Of a DNA stretch of 64,000 bases, positions 39,401-49,199 are shown piece after piece. The stretch lies in the NCBI RefSeq assembly GCF_019097595.1, contig NC_080715.1, forward strand, positions 26,254,355 to 26,318,354, read 5' to 3'. Each line of letters begins with the position of its first letter. The first letter of the stretch is position 1. The stretch comes from Hemibagrus wyckioides (taxonomy: Eukaryota > Chordata > Actinopteri > Siluriformes > Bagridae). A model generated the notes under the pieces. It searched no databases and had not been told where the DNA came from. It worked only from the letters and a program-made list of their open reading frames with translations. Made by a program: the position numbers and the translations under genes.

Positions 39401-40778
39401 TTTAGGTGGTACCTGTCATTCCAGCTCTACCACTCCACTGAGATATTGCCAGAGGCTCTTTGCTCTTTCAAGCAAATGCACTTTTTAAAATGTGTTTAAT
39501 AATTTACCAAAAGTACTGTGTTGAAATTAAGCTACATAACATTCACAATAACACATAACATAACACAAACTTTCTCCAGTTGACTGTATACAACAAAAAC
39601 CAACACAAATATAATCATAAATGTTACACATACAGATACACACCTGTGCGCAGAGCGTAACGTCCAGTCATGAATGCAGCTCTGCTTGGTGTACAGAGAG
39701 GAGCAGCAGCTATGTGCTGAGTCAGTTTCACTCCTTCCTTCGCTAACCTGTCGATGTTCGGGGTTCTGGATACAAATCAGATGTCAGACTTGTCTGAAAA
39801 TTCCAGTCAAAATTAAGACAATATGTGCATGGTTTATTTACCTGATCGTATCGTTTCCATAGCAACCAACATCCCCGATCCCCAGATCATCAACCATCAT
39901 GAGTATAAAGTTGGGTTTGGTGACATCTTCAGCATTTGTAACACTCTGAACACTTAGAATAAACAATCCGAGCAAGTACCTGGAAGGTTTACAACAACAA
40001 TGACGTTCATCACCACAGCAGCATGTGTAGCCTGATATATCAATATTACATTAAACTGCAATGTTTACATTACAAACTGCTTACAATTTTTTACAAATGT
40101 TTACTGTGTTGATTAACAATTACATTTGTGTTCACTGAACACCAGAAGGTTTGTATTTATGCTATACTGCCAAAAGTTTTAGGACACCCCTCCAAATCAT
40201 GTTTGTATGGTGTTGTTTTTCAGGGGTTGGGCTCGGCCCCTTAGTTCCGGTGAAAGGAACTCTTAATGCGTCAGCATACCAAGACATTTTGGACAATTTC
40301 ATGCTCCCAACTTTGTGGGAACAGTTTGGGGATGACCCCTTCCTGTTCCAACATGACTGCACACACATCAGTGTCTGACCTCACAAATGCGCTTCTAGAG
40401 GAATGGTCAAAACATTCCCATAAGCACACTCCTAAACCTTGTGGAAATCCTTCCCAGAAGAGTTGAAGGTCTTATAGCTGCAAAGGGTGGGTCAACTCCA
40501 TATTACATTCATGTGCATGTAAAGGCAGACGTCCCAAAACTTTTGGCAATATTGTGTAGCTAGCTGAGGTACGAGCAGCATGAAAAACTTGCAAGCTATT
40601 TACCTAGCTAGCTAGCTAGCTCTGGATGTTACTTCATAAATTTTGGAGGAAAACAAGTCTAATAAAGGGTGTATTATATAGTCCTACATAACAATATTGC
40701 AGTAATTTAATATTAATTAATAAAGTTTTGAATAGTAGAAAAAAAGCACACATCATACCTCAGACTTATGTGAGCCAT
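33431..40778 (-). CDS. sts: Steryl-sulfatase (arylsulfatase C type)
   Basis: Membrane-bound sulfatase of the ER lumen that hydrolyses sulfate esters of steroids or aryl compounds. Ten coding exons in transcript order: 40778-40759, 39979-39842, 39765-39644, 38195-38073, 37300-36877, 36760-36624, 36540-36406, 34332-34170, 33952-33831 and 33753-33431; 1707 nt, 568 residues (human STS 583). Signal peptide [16 protein letters not shown]; metal site [13 protein letters not shown]; formylglycine motif CTPSR followed by AAFMTGR; GKWHLG and [17 protein letters not shown]. The STS-type membrane hairpin, two hydrophobic helices, is in exon 5. The C terminus has THHDPPL and WKPWLQPCC. Residues such as [13 protein letters not shown] and the cysteine-rich tail favour STS over ARSD/L/H/F, though orthology within this family needs a tree. 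The exon 8 donor is GC rather than GT. Confidence 0.92.
33799..33824. repeat. (GT)n microsatellite in sts intron 9
   Basis: Short GT run six bases from the donor of the intron between coding exons 9 and 10. A CA run lies at about 33963-33984 beside the acceptor of exon 9, so exon 9 is flanked by CA/GT repeats on both sides. Confidence 0.85.
34603..35392. repeat. 41-bp minisatellite in sts intron 7
   Basis: About 19 head-to-tail units of 41 bp with the core TGATGAGGAGAAACACTTAA, followed by a TCTGTTAGTACTGTACT segment. Units differ mainly at one C/A position (TACTCTACTGATG versus TACTATACTGATG) and by GAGGAG versus GAGAAG. No unique spacers occur, so this is not a CRISPR-like array. Confidence 0.96.
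37449..37841 (-). other. Open frame inside sts intron 4, unassigned
   Basis: A 130-codon minus-strand frame between coding exons 5 and 4 of sts. I recognise no domain. It is too long to dismiss at once, but it does not extend the sulfatase reading frame and could be part of an old retroelement. Confidence 0.2.
38400..39600. other. sts intron 3, unassigned sequence
   Basis: Less AT-rich than neighbouring introns, with several short frames on both strands but none I can match. Possibly a decayed retroelement insertion. No splice-compatible sulfatase exon is missing here, since exons 3 and 4 join in frame. Confidence 0.35.
40163..40558 (+). mobile_element. Internally deleted Tc1-like element in sts intron 1
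   Basis: Ends TATACTGCCAAAAGTTTT and AACTTTTGGCAATATTGTGTA are imperfect inverted repeats. The interior keeps pieces of transposase ([41 protein letters not shown]), but the stretch from after the second catalytic Asp to past the DLNPIEHLW motif is deleted. It belongs to the same family as the element at 63448. Confidence 0.85.
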
Positions 40779-41115
40779 CAGAAGAACCACCTAAACTCCC
40801 CTAAAAGACATGTTTAAAGTAATGAAGAACAGAATCCAGTTCTAGAATACTAGGAATTACAGTAGGGTGGAATGATTAATAGAATGATAAAGTATAACCT
40901 TCTGCACGGCTCTTCTAATGACAGTGAGCTAAAATATTACCCAGCATGGACAAATGAGAGAGGAATATATGCACACTATTGCACTATATGCAAGTTTGTC
41001 TAATGATAACATATTTATCATTACAGTCTGATCAAAGGTCACAGGTTTTTACAGGGTATATATAACTCAGCAGCTGGGTTATATAATACAGAAATAACAC
41101 ACTCTATTCATATTA

Positions 41116-41490
41116 AAATATGTGGACACCTGATAGTGATACCTATAATTGATTCTTCATCAAATGCAAAATGTCTTAGCGTTAAATTTCCCTTCACTAA
41201 AACTCAAACCCAGTTCCAGCGTGACAATGGAGGTGAAGGTTGGAGAAAGTGGAAGAACTGGAGTGTCCTGCACAGAGCCCTGACTTTGACTGAACACCTT
41301 TGGGATGAACTGGAACCTGGAGTCTCCTCAACATCCTAACATCAGTGTCTGATCTCACTAACGCTCTTGTAGCTGAATAATCACTAATCCCCCACAGCCC
41401 CAATCCATCATCTAGTGGAGAACCATCACAGAAGAGTGGAGATTATTATTACAGCAAATCTGAAATGTATACTTTTGGTCCGTATATACT
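41116..41490 (+). mobile_element. Decayed Tc1-like relic
   Basis: Starts near TATGTGGACACCTGAT and ends near TACTTTTGGTCCGTATATA. Contains a degraded HLWDELE-type segment ([11 protein letters not shown], around 41290) and a following CAGTGTCTGATCTCAC segment typical of the C-terminal part of Tc1-like transposases. It lies upstream of the first coding exon of sts. Confidence 0.65.
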
Positions 41491-41639
41491 GGGCACAATG
41501 GGTTTGACCGCCTGGAGACATTTAATTTCAGAAAACATACACGTTATGCACACAGGCTAGTCAAGGACTGGCAAAAGGAATCAAAAGGTGGAATGAACTG
41601 AACCAAAATCTAGCCAATCAGTGCACAGCTTCTTGTTTC

Positions 41640-41812
41640 AGGCTCAATTCCCCATGCCGTCGTGTCACCGCCTCACAGCTCCACGGTTTCTGGTTAGATC
41701 CTGGACTGGTGACTGTCTGTAAGCAGGTTACAAACTACTGACTCTAAATTACCCCTTGTGTGTGTGACCAGTGCTCACTGAAGATGAATGAATGAATGAA
41801 TGAATGAATGCA
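41640..41812 (+). mobile_element. Degraded SINE / L2-type tail
   Basis: Contains CACCGCCTCACAGCTCCACGG, GATCCTGGACTGGTGAC and CTCTAAATTACCCC, and ends in GAAGATGAATGAATGAATGAATG. This is the layout of fish SINEs with an (ATGA)n tail. Confidence 0.6.
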
Positions 41813-42099
41813 ATTCAAACAAAGGCCGCTGAGGAAGTAATCATTCCCAATGCTATTAATTCAACATGATTTAAGCTTTTAACATTCTATAATATTCTAT
41901 TTTAATATTCTTATTATATAAATAATAGGTAGCCAGGTATAAAACAAAACTCTTGACTCTTTTTCCCAATCATATTGGGAAAACTATATATAAAACAGCA
42001 GTATATCCATTTTATACTGAGACTGCATCAGGAAGACTGGATTCTCAGATAAATTAAACTTAAATTAGCTTTTACTGTAAATAAATCAGATTTTCTTAC

Positions 42100-42250
42100 T
42101 CCTCTGGTCCACGGTACTGCTGTGGCGGAGAATCAAAACAGGACTGTCCTTTCTGCGCTCTCTCGGGTTGAATCCCAATCGGCTTTGTGTTGCCTATCGA
42201 GTACACCACCTGGAGCGGAGAAAGCACTAATTTCGTCACCTATGTAGTGC
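42100..42250 (-). promoter_or_regulatory. sts: Probable sts promoter and non-coding exon
   Basis: On the minus strand a relatively CG-containing stretch ends in GACCAGAGGA|GTAAGA (donor at 42099-42098). It would splice to an acceptor upstream of the ATG at 40778, but I could not fix that acceptor. Confidence 0.35.
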
Positions 42251-42689
42251 ACATATCTAGGGCATCATTTTGGTTAATACGTTTTGTCCTTCGATATCGA
42301 ATAGTTCTTTAGTACGTGCAAACCCGTGTGTCTCTAATACAAGTCACTAAAATTGTGGTTAGTCTAAATGCAGGAGTCTTTACATATTGCTGAATCAAAA
42401 CAAACCAGTCTTTGTTTCATCCGCTTTTAAATAACGTTATCCTAAAGCCCGAGTGCTAACTTCCGCCAGCTCCCTCATGAAATGTTACATTTTAGCACAT
42501 AGCGTTATATTGACCTTCCTCCAAATATAATTCCGTGCTCATTTAATACGGTCTTTACGGAAGAAGGCGTTTCTTATAATATAGTGAAGTTACTGTAACA
42601 CATTTAACACATTGTGTACTCCTTTTACATTAACTGCATCGTTTATCTAATTATTAGTACTTGTCAGAGCATAACTTTCAGACAGAAAG

Positions 42690-42998
42690 TGGGGTGTTCC
42701 TTGTGGGGTGTTTCTGGTCTGCAGTGGTCAGTATCTATCAAAAGTATCCACTGAGTCCTTAAAGTTCTGTAAGTATCCTTTAAGTCCTTTAAGTTGCAAG
42801 GTGGGACCCATGGAAGTCTGACCTCGCAACTTACAGGACTTAAAGGATCTGCTGCTAACATCTTGGTGCCAGATACCACAGCACACCTTCAGGGATCTAG
42901 TGGAGTCCATCTCCGACGGGTCAGGGCTGTTTTGGCAGAAAAAAGTCGGACCAACACATTATTAGGCAGGTGGTCATAATGTTATGCCTTATCGGTTT
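42690..42998 (+). mobile_element. Rearranged Tc1-like fragment (GGCATAACATTATG family)
   Basis: Holds a small piece of the 5' part (CTGCAGTGGTCAGTATCTATC), and then a 3' part with CATCTCCGACGGGTCAGGGC and the terminal AGGTGGTCATAATGTTATGCC. Between them lies a short inverted repeat around AAGTCCTTTAAGTTGCAAGG / CTTACAGGACTTAAAGG. It retains 3' sequence absent from the three deletion derivatives. Confidence 0.7.
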
Positions 42999-42999
42999 A

Positions 43000-44470
43000 A
43001 GACATACAGAAAATAAGGCTTAAAGCTTGAGGTTATGTGAGGTCTTCTCACCAGAGTGTAAATCTGTGCCTGAGCACCAGGAGGAGGCAGAACTGCACTG
43101 TGGAATTAAACAGGTTTGTGTAAGAATGCAGTCACTGCTGGTCAGGGCTATGATGGACAAACAAACACAAAAAGACTTACAATAACCAAAACACATAAAT
43201 ACAAACTCATGGTTACTAAACATAAAATTACATGGACACAGTTGTCTTCAGTCACCTGCCTTTTCTGTTAACTGTTTATTAAGAGATTTATTAAAATCTG
43301 CCATAAAGTGTGTCTGTTTTTTTTTACCCCCAAATCCCACTTTATGTACTCATTCACAAACATAAATAAAAACCAAAACTGTTACAAATAAGTGTTCATT
43401 AATGATTTTCCAGCCCACTTTCAATTCCAACTACAATTAAAACCACACAAAGACCTGAAATTATGTTCAAAATAGGACAGAAACATTGATTATCTAATTT
43501 CTGCTTATAAATTCATTGGATAAAATGACATTTCTTTTTTTTGGAAAAAACACATTTCACAACAGTGTACAGTCTCATGACTCTGATCTGAATCAGTGTA
43601 ATATCTGTATAATTCCCACTAAAGCTGATGGTTCTGTATACTGTCTTTATCTACTGTCTCTAAATGTAGTCCATTTTGCCATAAAAACGCAACCCTCGTA
43701 ATCCTGGCTCCAGCCTCCACATGACATCGTCTCAAATCAACATAATATTTCATCATCTAGTGAGCCAGGATTGGCAAGCTTGAGAAGGAACATGCAAAAG
43801 CTTGGGGAGAGCTTGGAGGCAGTAATGTGGCAGTTGTAGGCTGTAGGTGGTAGACTGCTCTAAATGAACATTTGTCCTTGATCAGCAGTGATACCTGGTC
43901 ACCTGGTTCATAGATGAGCATCACAGAGCAGCCAGTGAAGTGCTTTATTTAGATGGCGATACACCTCTTTTTGTTCCATGGTCCTGCATTTGAAAACTAC
44001 TCGTCCAGAGATGGTGTGTTTGCCATGTGCTGTCTGGAGAAAGCGATATATCTGATGAAGGGTGTTACCTTCCCTGTTGTCTACATTCTTCAGGGGGCTT
44101 GAGTTTTCTTGAGCAGTTATGGGGTACATCCTAGCTGGCTCCCACACCCCCATTAGCAACATCACCCTCTATTATAAACAGCTTGGTTTTTAGAATCAGA
44201 GCTGAGGGATATTAGTTAATGTTTTGGTGGTTGTTGGTCATTGCATGATTATAACACTTTTAATAAATCATCAATATAAGTTTGCAAACCAAGGAGATCT
44301 TGGCTAAATCTGTGCTACAGTGTCATAAAATGTTGTTTTGAAGATACTATCGTTACTGTTATTTTACTTTATTGCTATTTTATTGATACTTTTATTATTT
44401 TATTGTTTATTTATTGTTTATGAAAATGATGGTGATTTGTAATGCTTAATTAATAGACTGCTGGGTGGTA
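43000..44470. other. Intergenic sequence with a possible retroelement relic
   Basis: No gene supported. On the minus strand about 43740-44165 reads as an 85-codon frame followed, in another frame, by YEPGDQVSLLIKDKCSF. That resembles the post-integrase PGDQV segment of LTR retrotransposon polyproteins. Too decayed to classify. Confidence 0.25.
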
Positions 44471-44474
44471 AAAA

Positions 44475-44477
<3 letters not shown>

Positions 44478-44535
<58 letters not shown>
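44478..44535. repeat. (TA)n microsatellite
   Basis: About 28 uninterrupted AT dinucleotides, ending about 28 bp before a Tc1-like element, which inserts at TA. Confidence 0.93.
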
Positions 44536-44539
<4 letters not shown>

Positions 44540-44562
44540 ATAAAATATAATAATATATGATG

Positions 44563-45114
44563 TACACCGATCAGGCATAACATTATGAGCAGTGACAGAT
44601 GAAGTGAATAACACTGATCATCTCCTCATCATGGCACCTGTTAGTGGGTGGGATATATTAGGCAGCAAGTGAACATTTTGTCCTCAAAGTTGATGTGTTA
44701 GAAGCAGGAAAAATGGACAAGCATAAGGATTTGAGCGAATTTGACAAGGGCCAAATTGTGATGGCTAGACGACTGGATCAGAGCATCTACAAAACTGCAG
44801 CTCTTGTGGGGTGTTCCCGGCCTGCAGTGGTCAGTATCTATCAAAAGTGGTCCAAGGAAGGAACAGTGGTGAACCGGTGACAGGGTCATGGACGGCCAAG
44901 GGTCATTGATGCACGTGGGGAAAGAAGGCTGGCCCGTGTGATCCGATCCAACAGACGAGCTACTGTTGCTCAAATTGCTGAAGAAATTAACACTGGTTCT
45001 GATAGAAAGGTGTCAGAATACACAGTGCATGATGGGTCAGGGCTGTTTTGGTAGCAAAAGGGGGACCAACAGAATATTAGGCAGGTGGTCATAATGTTAT
45101 GCCTAATCAGTGTA
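44563..45114 (+). mobile_element. Tc1-like deletion derivative, copy A
   Basis: About 552 bp with ends ACACCGATCAGGCATAACAT and ATGTTATGCCTAATCAGTGTA. Interior from about 44695 encodes the N-terminal DNA-binding part ([20 protein letters not shown], then a helix-turn-helix with [12 protein letters not shown]). One in-frame stop (TGA) interrupts it after VVNR; the frame then continues [21 protein letters not shown] to EYTVH. There it jumps directly to the last about 100 bp. The whole catalytic core is absent. Confidence 0.88.
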
Positions 45115-45411
45115 TAATAGCCGAGAGAATCACACATGATTATGATTTGATATCAACAGGTTTCTTTTAGAAATGCCTTTGGTGCACTAGTTGCATTTCA
45201 TCAACTGAACACTGTGGCCAGTGTGTGTGTGTGTGCGTGTGTGTGTGAACAACATACACTGAGTGCAACTGCATCGAGGACAGTCTCATTTTATGTGAGA
45301 TATCAGGAGGAGATCAGCACTCCCTCTCTCGCGCTCTCTCTCTCTCCCTCTCTCCTTCCATCCTCTACTCATCCTCGTCCATGCTGCCACTTGTTTCTTC
45401 TGTCTTCCGTC

Positions 45412-45540
45412 ATGCAGTCTCTCATCTCACCGCTGTACAAGGCCGTGTTAATTGGGTTGTTCATCTTCGTCATCCTCCTCATCCTCTATGTCATCCTGTG
45501 GTACATCTGCAGGGACATTGACTGCGAGCACGGCATCTGA
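45412..45540 (+). CDS. Candidate 42-aa single-pass membrane microprotein
   Basis: A short frame starting ATG at 45412 with G at -3, and ending TGA at 45538-45540. Residues about 9-31 form one strong hydrophobic helix (KAVLIGLFIFVILLILYVIL), preceded by a short polar start MQSLISPLY and followed by WYICRDIDCEHGI, which has two cysteines and acidic residues. The frame is open further upstream, but that part is a CT-repeat translation, so the inner ATG is preferred. A donor-like GCAG|GTAACT lies four bases after the stop, compatible with a 3' UTR intron. The size and layout resemble small SERCA-regulator-type or SMIM peptides, but I recognise no specific family; function unknown. Confidence 0.5.
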   Translation: MQSLISPLYKAVLIGLFIFVILLILYVILWYICRDIDCEHGI

Positions 45541-46778
45541 GCAGGTAACTGAATGATATTAAATGTGGTATTCAGTGCAGCTAAAGAAAATCTCTGAAGG
45601 AAAAAATGCTTTAGATGAAAAAGTTTCACTATGTATGAAATAACCTTATAAAGAGCAAAAAACTAAATCACATTAGTATTTGTTGTGATTTGTTGTGTAT
45701 TGATATCAGTCTCTCAGGGAAAGTAGTGTGCAGTTTTATATATATTAAAAAAAACTCTGATCTCTTAAGAAGAAATATTTTGTATTACTGTCTCATTTGC
45801 TCTCTGTCTTCCTGCCCGTAAATCCAGAGAGATTGGAAGATGATTTCAATCTGAAAAGTCCTTTTTTATCCTAACAGAATATCCTTCTGTTTTTATATTT
45901 CCAATTTAATGATAATACCAACAATTCCTAAGACTGGAACATAGCATTATCACCATTTTAAAATGACAATTTAGCTGAAACAGTTTACACCAGGTACCTT
46001 CACTTTAGTTATTCTTAAAAAAAAATAATAATAATACAAAGTAAGCATCTCACAGTTAAAATTATGGAAAATAAATTAGACTAAGGTTCTCAATTGTTTA
46101 CACAAAAGCTTAGCTTAAGCAGAGAGAAAGAATACATTTTAGCTGTGATAAACTGAAAACAGAAAAAAACTGAACATACACAAATGATGGTAATGATGTC
46201 AGAGTTGTTTAGAAAACCTGGACACTACAACATAAAACGTCAGCAATTAGTCAAGAAGAATCCTGTTTCAGAAAATAATATTTCAGTATCATTATCATAT
46301 TTTAAATGTAAAAAGAAATCACGCTATACCATCATAATAAGATATGAATAGAAAGATATATTTCTATTTCTACACACTAAAATTATTCCAGATTTCACTG
46401 TATACTTTCATTTCACTCCAACACAAACCAGGACTAGAGATGGAGGCATTAGGACCGCACTATCAACACCTTTTCAGTTTAGAGTTAGATAAAGAGCAAT
46501 CTGCAAATTAGAGTCATCTCAGTCATCTGTGTAATATATGTATGATTTCTAAACTTTTTTTTCCTCAAAAAATATTTGCATTTTTCCCTGGTTATTAGAG
46601 AAATGGAGTTGGGTTGAATTGGGGAAAGTGGGCCAGGAGGAATCCTTTAGGGAGGAATCACTCAATCGTAAGACACACATTCACCTGTCAGATTGATTCG
46701 TTTCCACTTCAGATGCGGCGTGTTGGGAAAAATATGATAAATTTGGGTAGGCAGACGCCTGAGGCAGAGCAATATAAA

Positions 46779-46813
46779 CACACACACACACGCACACACA
46801 CACACACACACAC
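46779..46813. repeat. (CA)n microsatellite
   Basis: ACACAC run with one CGCACA interruption. Confidence 0.9.
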
Positions 46814-47394
46814 CACACTGATATGGAGGATGGAGTGTGCCATGGTGTAATGCAGAAATTAAAAAAAAAAAAATTCAATATATAAAAGAAAGAGCAGCTG
46901 AAATTATTTAGGTTAAATTATTGAACATGATTTGTTAATCCTTTATTTTTCCACTAGTTCCTTGAGGACTCGAGTGATCCATCATTTTATTTATCCTTTT
47001 ATGACAGTTCATCTTCCGTCATGACAGAAATCAAAAACTTCCTGCTGCTACGACTTAAAAACAGTTCTAAAACAGTTGGTCTAAATCAGGTCTAGCAAAT
47101 CAAAATGAGAAATGTTAATGATATCTAGGTCATGGGTTAAATTAATTACAGTCGTGATGTTAATGAGCCAATGCGGTAACATTAATACAGTTAAAAATAG
47201 GCTGTTGTGACATGTGACATGCCATTTAGCTCCAAAGGCTTCGGAAATATGACAATTTGAATTTATTAAGGAATAACATGTCAGTCTTTTTATCCATTTA
47301 AAGTTACATTTATTCTTGTGGAGCGTACGTAAAACAAGTCAGCTCCTGGTTATGCTTATGTTATAGCAGCTATAAACAGTGGAGTTTGGGGATG

Positions 47395-48015
47395 TTGTGG
47401 GGTTAGGGGATCTTACAGGGTTTAGGGGATCTTACAGGTTTTTATGAGACCTTACAGGGTTTTAGAGGATCTTACAGAGTTTTAGGGGATCTTACAGGGA
47501 TCGTACAGGGTTTTAGGGGATCTTACATAGTTTAGGGGATCTTAGAGTTTTGGGGGATCTTACGGGGATCATACAGGGTTTTTGGGGATCTTACAGGTGT
47601 TTAGGGGATCTTACAGGGATCTTACAGTGGAGCTTATAGGGATCTTACAGGTGTTTAGGGGATCTTACAGGGATCTTACAGGGGATCTTACAGAGTTTTA
47701 GAAGACCTTACAGAGATCTTATAGGGTTTTAGGGGACCTTACCGGGTTTTAGGGGATCTTACAGGTTTTTATGGGATCTTACAGGGTTTTAAGGGACCTT
47801 AAAGAGTTTTAGTGGATCTTACGGGGATCTTACAGGGTTTAGGGATCTTAAAGAGTTTTAGGGGATCATATGGGGATCTTACAGGGTTTTAGGGCATCTT
47901 ACAGGTTTTTATGGGATCTTACAGGGTTTTAAGGGATCTTACAGGGATCTTACAGGGTTTTAAGGGATCTTACAGGGATCTTACAGGGTTTGTAGGGGCT
48001 CTTACAAGGTTTAAG
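47395..48015. repeat. GGGGATCTTACAGGGTTTTA minisatellite
   Basis: About 620 bp of imperfect tandem units around GGATCTTACAGGG and GTTTTAGGGGATC, with unit length varying around 15-24 bp. GGATCTTACAG recurs more than twenty times. Confidence 0.93.
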
Positions 48016-48240
48016 GGATCTTTTGGTAGACGCTGGCTGTTTGTAGACATAGGGTTTCTTTTGATCTTTGAAAATATTTACATTCCTTAGTTCACTTTTT
48101 TTCTTCTTGTAGATTAAACTCTTAAATTTCTTAAAAAGTTTGTCTCAGAAAAAGATTAAAATATTCCAAATAATACTTTGAATTTATGTTTATGCGCAAA
48201 CAATAAATCTCAGCCGGATGCACTGCTATTTACGGTAATT

Positions 48241-48554
48241 CCAATAAACACATGAATTCTAACTAGCCATTGGTCGTCCTTGATTGTGATTGGTTAGCGG
48301 TTGCTACAGGCACGTCACTCACAGCGCATTGACAGCTCATTCATGATTCCGAGACGCCGCTATATGCGCTATCTTATTGGTCAGTGGTTGCTATAGGGGC
48401 GTCACTCTCACAGAGTTCTCGTTGTAGGCACGTCACTTTAAGGTTTCTGCTTCCGATTGGTCACTCACAGCACTCGCTGGTTGTATCTCGAGTTCTGATT
48501 GGTCAGTGGTTTCTGGTGTGTAGCGTTAGTACACTGTGTTTAACTAGCTGAATT
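48241..48554 (+). promoter_or_regulatory. dhrsx: dhrsx promoter: CCAAT and CRE-like cluster
   Basis: Five inverted CCAAT boxes (ATTGG) at 48269, 48289, 48376, 48456 and 48498, plus one direct CCAAT at 48241. Three CGTCAC CRE-like half-sites lie near 48313, 48400 and 48431. Parts of the motif block GATTGGTCAGTGGTTGCTA recur, suggesting local duplication. No TATA box was noted; the start codon follows at 48555. Confidence 0.6.
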
Positions 48555-49158
48555 ATGGCGATTTTAACACGAATAATATCTGTCCTGAAGCTCTACGTGG
48601 TCGGCGTGAAGCTTCTGCTTTATCAGCTCATTCACCGGCCTTTTATTTCTCCAGGTTAGAGTTTAGATCTCCTCTTCTGCTTCACACCGATAAATATTAT
48701 CGATATCTTACAGCAAGCTTACACTGGGCTGTGTCCCAAACGGCTTCCTAGATGTTTGTATGTTATCTGTGGAGTAAAACTCACAAAGCTCCCTGAAACA
48801 CATAGTGCACTAGATAGAGTGGACCGTCATTTCACTTGCTTTTACAGCCAGCAGGGAACTAAATCCCAAAGGGCACTACATAGTGTGTAGAAACCAGCTC
48901 ATACTGGACATGTAGTACACTATGTAGGAGGAAGTCCTGAGATTGTACCCTATTTAGTGCACTCCAAGTGGGAATAAGGAGCAGAATACGACATACCTCC
49001 TCACTGAACATTATTATTATTATTATTGTTGTTGTTGTTTGTTATTTTAGTCTTGCCAGAACAGAATGGAAAGGTTGCCATAGTTACAGGAGGAACACGT
49101 GGAATCGGGTTCGAGATAGTGAAGCGACTCCTAAATCTGGGAATGCATGTTATTATAG

Positions 49159-49199
<41 letters not shown>

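Larger units (their letters stand above)
45545..48240. other. Intergenic sequence before dhrsx
   Basis: AT-rich, with no gene recognised. Holds a (CA)n run at 46779-46813 and a degenerate minisatellite at 47395-48015. Confidence 0.55.

Noticed and set aside
45214..45411. N-terminal extension of the 42-aa frame
   Set aside because: The upstream part is a GT repeat and CT-rich leader translation; the inner ATG with G at -3 is more credible.
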